Of a stretch of 64,000 bases of DNA, positions 58,198 to 64,000 are shown piece after piece. The notes under the pieces were generated by a model, which ran no database searches, was not told where the DNA came from, and was given only the letters and a program-made list of their open reading frames with translations. Position 1 is the first letter of the stretch, and each line of letters starts with the position of its first letter. A program made the position numbers and the translations under genes. The stretch is taken from contig NZ_MUNV01000012.1 of NCBI RefSeq assembly GCF_002001125.1, positions 62,001-126,000 of the forward strand, written 5' to 3'. The stretch is from Rhodanobacter sp. B04 (lineage in GTDB: Bacteria > Pseudomonadota > Gammaproteobacteria > Xanthomonadales > Rhodanobacteraceae).

Positions 58198-59238
58198 TCA
58201 ACGCTGCGAGTGTCCCGACTCGTCGTAATCACGGTGGGTCAACAGGCCGGGACGGATCAGGTCGATGAAGGCGCGCGCCTCGGCGCTGAGGAACTTGCCC
58301 TTGCGCATCACCACGCCGTAACTGCGCTGCGGGAAATACTGCTTCATGTTGCGCACGGCCAGCCGCTTGTGGTCGGCCTCGGTGATGCAGATGCCGGTGA
58401 CGATCGAGATGCCCATGCCCATCGCCACGTATTCCTTGATCACGTCCCAGCCGCCCACCTCGATCGCGACGTGGTACGGCACCTGGCGCTGCTGGAATAC
58501 CAGGTCGACCAGCCGGTAGGTGGACAGCCGCTGCGGCGGCAGGATCAGCCCATACGGCGACAGATCCTCCAGCGTGACCTTCTCCTTGGCGGCCAGCGGA
58601 TGATCCGGCGGCATGATCAGCATCGGGTCGTAGTGATGCACCGGCGCCCAGGCGATGTCGTTCGGCACGTCGAGCATCGAACCCACTGCGAAATCGGCAT
58701 CGTCCGCACGCAGCAGCGCCATGCCGTCCTTGCCAGTGACATTGGCCAGCTGCAGCTGTACCGCGGGAAAGCGTTCGCGAAAACGGCGCACCAGTTCGGG
58801 CAGCAGGTACTGGATGGTCGAGGTACCGGCGGCAATGGTCAGCCGGCCACCCTGCAATCCCTGCACCCGGGCCTGAAAGTCGCGATCGAGGGTTTCCCAA
58901 CCCTCGACCAGCGGCCGCGCCAGCTCGTATAGCGCCTCGCCGGCATCGGTGAGGTTGATGCGGCGGCGCCGGCGTTCGACCAGGCTCACGCCCAGCTCCC
59001 GCTCAAGCGCCTGCAACAGCAGGCTGACCGTGGGCTGCGACAGATACAGCGCCTCCGCGGCACGGGTCAGCGTACCCAGTTTCACCACGCTGACGAAGGC
59101 GCGCAGCTGCTTGTGGCGGTTGCCCTTGTAGTAGAAACGACCGCTACCCTCATGCGTCGACTCAACGCCCACGGGCTTTTTTGCTGCACCGCGGCGGCTT
59201 TTTTTTGCCTTGTTCAGCGCAACGGCAGGAGATTTCAT
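58198..59238 (-). CDS. LysR-type (CysB-like) regulator divergent from aceBA
   Basis: The 346-residue protein has a Lys/Arg-rich N-terminal extension of about 40 residues (NKAKKSRRGAAKK), unusual for the family. Then comes the winged HTH, LGTLTRAAEALYLSQPTVSLLLQALERELGVSLVERR, and an effector domain with TIAAGTSTIQYLLPELVRRF and EVGGWDVIKEYVAMGMGISI. Divergence from malate synthase and isocitrate lyase makes it the likely glyoxylate-bypass regulator; inducer unknown. The start at 59238 gives the extension; a later start at a non-ATG codon cannot be excluded. Confidence 0.88.
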   Translation of the reverse strand: MKSPAVALNKAKKSRRGAAKKPVGVESTHEGSGRFYYKGNRHKQLRAFVSVVKLGTLTRAAEALYLSQPTVSLLLQALERELGVSLVERRRRRINLTDAGEALYELARPLVEGWETLDRDFQARVQGLQGGRLTIAAGTSTIQYLLPELVRRFRERFPAVQLQLANVTGKDGMALLRADDADFAVGSMLDVPNDIAWAPVHHYDPMLIMPPDHPLAAKEKVTLEDLSPYGLILPPQRLSTYRLVDLVFQQRQVPYHVAIEVGGWDVIKEYVAMGMGISIVTGICITEADHKRLAVRNMKQYFPQRSYGVVMRKGKFLSAEARAFIDLIRPGLLTHRDYDESGHSQR

Positions 59239-59361
59239 CCCAGCATTTCAATACTTTAGCAAAGTTATTGTCAATGCTCATGTTAATAATTGAAACATTC
59301 ACTTTGTCAAATAGTTGATTCATGACCTAGCTTCGAGCCACCCAGAGAACGGAGCGAAGTC
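59239..59361. promoter_or_regulatory. AT-rich divergent promoter of lysR and aceB
   Basis: This 123-base gap is AT-rich. It contains ACTTT-AGC-AAAGT (59253-59265, perfect 5-bp arms) and a second partial copy, ACTTTGTCAAAT, at 59301-59312, a likely set of LysR sites. A TTGTCA at 59304-59309 might be the -35 of aceB; its -10 is not clear. Confidence 0.45.
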
Positions 59362-60990
59362 ATGGCAGTACCCAGGGAACGACTCGACCCAGGCACGCTT
59401 GAAATCCATGCCGACCCCAGCGGTTACGCAAGCATCCTGACGCCTGACGCCTTGGATTTCCTGGCGCAGCTGCATCGTCGGTTCGAGTCCACGCGGCAGC
59501 GCCTGCTGCAGGCCCGCCGCGTCCGCCAGGCCGGCTACGACGCCGGCGCGCTGCCGGATTTCCGCGCCGATACTGTCGCGATCCGCGAATCGGACTGGCG
59601 CGTGGCGCCGATCCCGGCGGCGCTGCAGGATCGCCGCGTCGAGATCACCGGCCCGGTCGAACGCAAGATGATCATCAACGCGCTGAACTCCGGCGCGAAG
59701 GTGTTCATGGCCGACTTCGAGGATTCCTCGGCCCCCACCTTCACCAACCAGCTCGATGGCCAGCTCAACCTGCGCGATGCGGTGAACGGCACGATCGAAC
59801 TCACCACGGCCGAAGGCAAGCACTACCGTGTCAATGCCAATCCCGCCGTGCTGGTGGTGCGTCCGCGCGGCTGGCACCTGCACGACAAGCACTTCAGCGT
59901 GGACGGCGAGGCGATGGCCGGCGCGCTGGTCGACTTCGGCCTGTTCGTGTTCCACAACGCCCGCGCGCTGCAGGCGCGCGACCGCGGCCCGTACTTCTAC
60001 CTGCCCAAGCTGGAGGCGATGGAAGAAGCCGCGCTGTGGGACGAGGCGATGGCGATGGCCGAGGCTGAGCTGAACCTGCCGACCGGCTGCATGAAGGCCA
60101 CCGTGCTGATCGAGACCTTGCCGGCCGCGTTCCAGATGCACGAGATCCTGCACGCCCTGCGTGGCCGCATCGTCGGCCTCAACTGCGGCCGCTGGGATTA
60201 CATCTTCTCGTATCTGAAAACCCTGCGCGGCCACCGCGACCGCCTGCTGCCGGAACGCGGCCAGGTGTTGATGACCGTGCCGTTCCTGAAGGCGTATTCG
60301 GAGCTGCTGATCCAGACCTGCCATCGCCGCGGCGCGTTCGCGATGGGCGGCATGGCGGCGCAGATCCCGATCAAGGGCGATGACACGGCGAACGAGGCCG
60401 CACTGGCCAAAGTGCGCAGCGACAAGCTGCGCGAAGTGCAGGCCGGCCATGACGGCACCTGGGTGGCACACCCGGCACTGGTGCCGGTGGCGCAGCAGAT
60501 CTTCGACCAGTACATGCCGACACCGAACCAGCTCGACGTGCTGCGCACGGATGTGCAGGTGAGCCGCGAGCAGTTGCTCGCCACACCGAACGGCACCATC
60601 AGCCGCATCGGTTTCGACAACAACGTCGAGGTCTGCCTGCGCTACACCGCGGCATGGCTGGGTGGCCTGGGCTGCGTGCCGATCCATCACCTGATGGAAG
60701 ACGCCGCCACCGCCGAGATCGCTCGCGCGCAGCTGTGGCAGTGGCTGCATCACGCCGGCATTCCGGCCGGCGGGGCGCCGACCGGGGGCGCGCTCGAATT
60801 TCCCGACCACGCGCCGATCGACTTCGCGCTGTTCGATCACGCGCTCGCCGCGCATGCCCATCGCCTGCGCGACAGCGACGTACCCGGCGCCGATCGCGTC
60901 GATGCCGCTGCCGCCCTGCTGTCCGCCCTGACCCATGCCGACCAACTCGGCGACTTCCTGACCCTGCCCGCCTACGACCAGCTCGGCTGA
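59362..60990 (+). CDS. aceB: Malate synthase A
   Basis: The 542-residue enzyme condenses glyoxylate and acetyl-CoA to malate. It matches the A form in length and motifs: [78 protein letters not shown], and [35 protein letters not shown] precedes the ATG. aceA follows after 49 bases in the same operon. Confidence 0.96.
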   Translation: MAVPRERLDPGTLEIHADPSGYASILTPDALDFLAQLHRRFESTRQRLLQARRVRQAGYDAGALPDFRADTVAIRESDWRVAPIPAALQDRRVEITGPVERKMIINALNSGAKVFMADFEDSSAPTFTNQLDGQLNLRDAVNGTIELTTAEGKHYRVNANPAVLVVRPRGWHLHDKHFSVDGEAMAGALVDFGLFVFHNARALQARDRGPYFYLPKLEAMEEAALWDEAMAMAEAELNLPTGCMKATVLIETLPAAFQMHEILHALRGRIVGLNCGRWDYIFSYLKTLRGHRDRLLPERGQVLMTVPFLKAYSELLIQTCHRRGAFAMGGMAAQIPIKGDDTANEAALAKVRSDKLREVQAGHDGTWVAHPALVPVAQQIFDQYMPTPNQLDVLRTDVQVSREQLLATPNGTISRIGFDNNVEVCLRYTAAWLGGLGCVPIHHLMEDAATAEIARAQLWQWLHHAGIPAGGAPTGGALEFPDHAPIDFALFDHALAAHAHRLRDSDVPGADRVDAAAALLSALTHADQLGDFLTLPAYDQLG

Positions 60991-61039
60991 CGCCAGGCCG
61001 CCGAGCCTCGCACCACCTTCGATTCCACGGAGCCACGCC

Positions 61040-62335
61040 ATGAAAAACACCACGCTGCCCACCGCCGAACAGATCACCCTGGACTGGAACAACAACACCC
61101 GCTGGAGCGGTATCCAGCGCAACTACTCCGCCGAGGACGTGGTGCGCCTGCGCGGCACCGTCGCGGTCGAGCACTCGCTGGCCCGCCGCGGTGCCGAGCG
61201 GCTGTGGAAGTCGCTGCACAAGGAAGACTTCGTCAATGCGCTCGGCGCGCTGACCGGCAACCAGGCGATGCAGCAGGTCAAGGCCGGCCTGCAGGCGATC
61301 TACCTCAGCGGCTGGCAAGTCGCCGCCGACGCCAACGTGGCCGGCGAGATGTATCCCGACCAGTCGCTGTACCCGGCGAACTCGGTGCCGCTGGTGGTCA
61401 AGCGCATCAACAACACCCTGCTGCGCGCCGACCAGCTGCACCATGCCGAAGGCAAGGACGATACCGACTGGCTGGTGCCGATCGTGGCCGACGCCGAAGC
61501 CGGCTTCGGCGGCGTGTTGAACGCGTTCGAACTGATGAAGGCGATGATCGAGGCCGGCGCCGCCGGCGTGCACTTCGAGGACCAGCTGGCCTCGGTGAAG
61601 AAGTGTGGCCACATGGGCGGCAAGGTGCTGGTGCCGACCCGCGAGGCAGTCGACAAATTGAATGCCGCGCGCCTAGCCGCCGACGTCGCCGGCGTACCGA
61701 CCCTGCTGGTGGCACGCACCGATGCCGATGCCGCCGACCTGCTGACTTCGGACATCGACGACAATGACAAGCCGTTCATCACCGGCGAGCGCACCGTCGA
61801 AGGCTTCTATCGCGTGCGTCCGGGCCTGGATCAGGCGATCAGCCGCGGCCTCGCCTACGCGCCATATGCCGACCTGATCTGGTGCGAGACCAGCAAGCCG
61901 AACCTGGAAGACGCACGCAAGTTCGCCGAAGCGATTCACGCCAAGTTCCCGGGCAAACTGCTCGCCTACAACTGCTCGCCCAGCTTCAACTGGAAGAAGA
62001 ACCTGGACGACGCCACCATCGCCCGCTTCCAGTGCGAACTGGGTGCGATGGGCTACAAGTTCCAGTTCATCACCTTGGCCGGCTTCCACAGCCTGAACTA
62101 CGGCATGTTCGAACTGGCCCGCGGCTACGCACGGCGCCAGATGACGGCCTTCGTCGAGCTGCAGGAAAAGGAGTTCGCCGCCGCCGAGCATGGCTTCACC
62201 GCGGTGAAGCACCAACGCGAGGTCGGCACCGGCTACTTCGACGCGGTGACGCAGACGATCCAGCAGGGCCAGTCCTCGACCACCGCGCTGAAGGGCTCGA
62301 CCGAGGAGTCACAGTTCCGCCAAGCCGTGGCGTAA
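61040..62335 (+). CDS. aceA: Isocitrate lyase
   Basis: The 431-residue enzyme splits isocitrate into glyoxylate and succinate. Signature: the catalytic [11 protein letters not shown] (about residue 190), [16 protein letters not shown] for Mg binding, and [15 protein letters not shown]. With aceB it makes the glyoxylate bypass for growth on acetate or fatty acids. The stop codon is followed within six bases by the GGAGTGAGAG-family repeat copy 3. Confidence 0.97.
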   Translation: MKNTTLPTAEQITLDWNNNTRWSGIQRNYSAEDVVRLRGTVAVEHSLARRGAERLWKSLHKEDFVNALGALTGNQAMQQVKAGLQAIYLSGWQVAADANVAGEMYPDQSLYPANSVPLVVKRINNTLLRADQLHHAEGKDDTDWLVPIVADAEAGFGGVLNAFELMKAMIEAGAAGVHFEDQLASVKKCGHMGGKVLVPTREAVDKLNAARLAADVAGVPTLLVARTDADAADLLTSDIDDNDKPFITGERTVEGFYRVRPGLDQAISRGLAYAPYADLIWCETSKPNLEDARKFAEAIHAKFPGKLLAYNCSPSFNWKKNLDDATIARFQCELGAMGYKFQFITLAGFHSLNYGMFELARGYARRQMTAFVELQEKEFAAAEHGFTAVKHQREVGTGYFDAVTQTIQQGQSSTTALKGSTEESQFRQAVA

Positions 62336-62340
62336 GGGCG

Positions 62341-62441
62341 AGTAGTGAGGAGAAAGGAGTGAGAGGTGAGAGAGAGCTGGCGGCGTGCTGCGCACCTGCT
62401 TTCTTTCACCCATCACCTTTCACTCCTCATTTCTCACTCCT
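62341..62441. repeat. GGAGTGAGAG-family inverted repeat, copy 3
   Basis: Left arm 62341-62376 (AGTAGTGAGGAGAAAGGAGT..) faces right arm 62399-62441 (CACTCCTCATTTCTCACTCCT at its end). The best 14-base core pairs at 13 positions. It lies between aceA and the convergent antiporter gene, whose stop codon (62427-62429) is inside the right arm. Confidence 0.8.
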
Positions 62442-64000
62442 GTTCTCCGGCACCAGCGCAATCACCGTCCAGCCCGGCTTCGGCTCCAGCTCACGCTTGG
62501 TCGATGCCACCCGCAACGCCCCTTTTTCCTCCACGCCGAACATCAGCACGGCATTAGAGCCATATTGCTCGATGAAATGCGGCCAGTCGAACGTGCTGCT
62601 CAATCGGGTCGACTTGATCCGCCAGCCCTGTCCGAGCATCTCGGCAAAACGGCCATGCGTCATCTCCTCGTCGAACAGCGCCGGCGCCAGCAGACTGCCC
62701 GACAAGGCCGCGCGATCGGTGTTCTCCTGCGGCGTCAGGTTGCGCAATCGGTAGATCTTGTCGCGGCCGAACTCCTGCCGGTAATGCACGCAGGCCAGTG
62801 AATTGCGCTCGCGATGGGTGGACACCGCCAGCAGGCGGCCGATGCCGGTCAGATCCAGATGACGCTCGGCATGCGGCGACGCCGGATTGCCGAAGAACGT
62901 GGGCAAGCCGTCCATGCGCGCCTGGCGGATACCGTCCCAGTCATCGTCGGCCAGCATCACGCGAAATCCGGCTTCGTCCAGCGCCTTGCCGATGGCACGG
63001 GCCACCTCGTCGGAGCCGAAGATAAGCAGGCCGCGCGGCTCCGGCTCCGCCACCTTCAGCCACTTCGCCAGCGGCCGCGCGGTCGCACTCTGCAGCACGA
63101 CGGTGCCGATGATAAGGATGAAGACCAGCGGCACCAATGCTCCGGCTCCCGCCACGCCCAGTGCATTAAGACGCAGGGCAAACAGCGCGGACACCGACGC
63201 CGCCACGATGCCGCGCGGAGCCACCCAGCCGATCAGCGCACGTTCGCGCCAGCTCAATGCACTGCCCAGACTCGACAACAGCACCGTCAGCGGACGCACG
63301 ACCAATTGCGCAATCGCGAACAGCGCGATGCCCGCGCCCAGCATGCCGTCCGGCAACGGCCAGTGCAGCCGCGCCGCCAGCAGGATGAACAGCACCGACA
63401 CCAGCACGGTGGTGAGGCTTTCCTTGAAGTCTAGGATGTCGTCGATGTGCACGCCGCGCATGTTGCCCAGCGCGATACCCATGATGGTCACCGCCAGCAG
63501 GCCCGATTCATGCGTGATCACGTTGGAGACGCTGAAAGCGAGCAGCACCGCGGCCAGCACCGCATAGTTCTGCAGGTATTCGGGAATCAGCTGCCGGCGC
63601 AGCAGGAATCCGGTCAGCCATGCGCTCAGCGCGCCGGTCACCGCACCGCAGCCGATCGTGGCGACGAAGATGCCGATGGTGTGACCTTCCTGCCGCGATA
63701 CGATCGCCTCGAAGATCAGCACCGCGAACAGCGCGCCCAGCGGATCGATCACGATGCCTTCCCAGCGCAAGGTGTTGGCGATGCGTGCGTTGGGCCGCAG
63801 CGTGCGCAGCATCGGCGCAATCACCGTCGGCCCGGTGACGCAGGCCAGCGCGCCGAACAGCAAGGCGATCGACCAGCTCAGACCGGCCACCAAATGGGCT
63901 GCCAGCGCCAGCAGCAACAACGCGGTTACTGCGCCATAGCTGACCAGCCCACGCACCACGTGACCAATGCCCGGCAGCTCATGAAAGCGCAAGGTCAGGC
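62427..64000 (-). CDS. CPA1-type cation/proton antiporter with RCK domain, 5' end outside the window
   Basis: The frame is open to the window edge, so the N-terminus is missing; the visible 524 codons begin within a membrane helix region (LTLRFHELPGIGHVVR). About eight helices follow, with LACVTGPTVIAPMLRTLRP and DPLGALFAVLIFEAIVS carrying the ion-site Thr-Gly-Pro and Asp-Pro. At the C-terminus are a TrkA-N nucleotide-binding domain (LLIFGSDEVARAIGKALDE) and a TrkA-C-like part. This is the NhaP2/CvrA-like layout for K+ or Na+ exchange. The last residues, NRSEK, and the stop codon come from repeat copy 3. Confidence 0.88.
   Translation of the reverse strand, partial: LTLRFHELPGIGHVVRGLVSYGAVTALLLLALAAHLVAGLSWSIALLFGALACVTGPTVIAPMLRTLRPNARIANTLRWEGIVIDPLGALFAVLIFEAIVSRQEGHTIGIFVATIGCGAVTGALSAWLTGFLLRRQLIPEYLQNYAVLAAVLLAFSVSNVITHESGLLAVTIMGIALGNMRGVHIDDILDFKESLTTVLVSVLFILLAARLHWPLPDGMLGAGIALFAIAQLVVRPLTVLLSSLGSALSWRERALIGWVAPRGIVAASVSALFALRLNALGVAGAGALVPLVFILIIGTVVLQSATARPLAKWLKVAEPEPRGLLIFGSDEVARAIGKALDEAGFRVMLADDDWDGIRQARMDGLPTFFGNPASPHAERHLDLTGIGRLLAVSTHRERNSLACVHYRQEFGRDKIYRLRNLTPQENTDRAALSGSLLAPALFDEEMTHGRFAEMLGQGWRIKSTRLSSTFDWPHFIEQYGSNAVLMFGVEEKGALRVASTKRELEPKPGWTVIALVPENRSEK

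Noticed and set aside
59320..61122. 600-codon minus-strand ORF over aceB
   Set aside because: Antisense to malate synthase signature motifs; no start or family support.

Overview
The window is 64 kb of high-GC chromosomal DNA from a gammaproteobacterium. It most likely comes from the Xanthomonadales (Lysobacterales), perhaps the Rhodanobacter/Dyella/Luteibacter side. The grounds are the order prmA - zinc-ribbon/DUF3426 - fis - purH, a DUF2782 gene divergent from polA, a hemD-hemX-hemY block, and an RNA with C-rich loops next to polA that resembles the Xanthomonas sX13 RNA. The genus is an inference. Coding density is high. I see no tRNA, rRNA, CRISPR array, transposase or prophage gene. Most long antisense ORFs are GC-driven shadows.

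Layout. 1-3.8 kb: 3' end of prmA, a DUF3426 protein, fis and purH. 3.9-6.9 kb: a bile-acid-type symporter with a divergent LysR regulator, a half-size EamA transporter and a DUF2782 protein. 7-12.6 kb: polA, the sX13-like RNA, a small membrane protein and uvrD. 12.7-13.2 kb: a frameshifted secreted-protein gene. 13.2-16.4 kb: hemD-hemX-hemY. 16.5-25.9 kb: thioesterases, a lipoprotein, a cysteine-less rhodanese, a 2Fe-2S flavin reductase, an SrkA-type kinase, a membrane-protein gene broken by an amber codon, an rRNA methyltransferase, an internally deleted oxidoreductase pseudogene and rmuC. 26-36.6 kb: folE, an EF-hand protein, prolyl iminopeptidase, a sulfotransferase, an M1 peptidase, hydrolases, a fatty-acid-hydroxylase-type protein and rdgC. 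36.7-44.9 kb: an aspartate/aromatic aminotransferase, ttcA, pssA and a 1165-residue membrane patatin. 45-48.8 kb: a marR-aaeB-aaeX-aaeA efflux operon behind a palindromic operator. 49-52.7 kb: a double-domain M16 protease and a 67-residue membrane peptide gene behind a textbook sigma-54 promoter. 52.8-58.2 kb: trmL, ubiJ-ubiB, truC, arfB, an acyltransferase and a LysE exporter. 58.2-62.3 kb: a LysR regulator divergent from the glyoxylate bypass genes aceB-aceA. 62.4-64 kb: a partial cation/proton antiporter.

The most interesting signals lie outside ordinary gene calls. (i) A REP-like palindrome is inserted in frame inside polA, in the linker between the two nuclease domains, and a second copy lies after ubiB. 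(ii) Three copies of a purine/pyrimidine inverted repeat built on GGAGTGAGAG sit at gene 3' ends and supply the stop codon and last residues of three different proteins. (iii) A near-perfect -24/-12 promoter, with TGTCCG repeats upstream, precedes a tiny membrane peptide gene. (iv) The sX13-like RNA follows polA. (v) Three genes are decaying: two by frameshift or deletion, one by a single amber codon.
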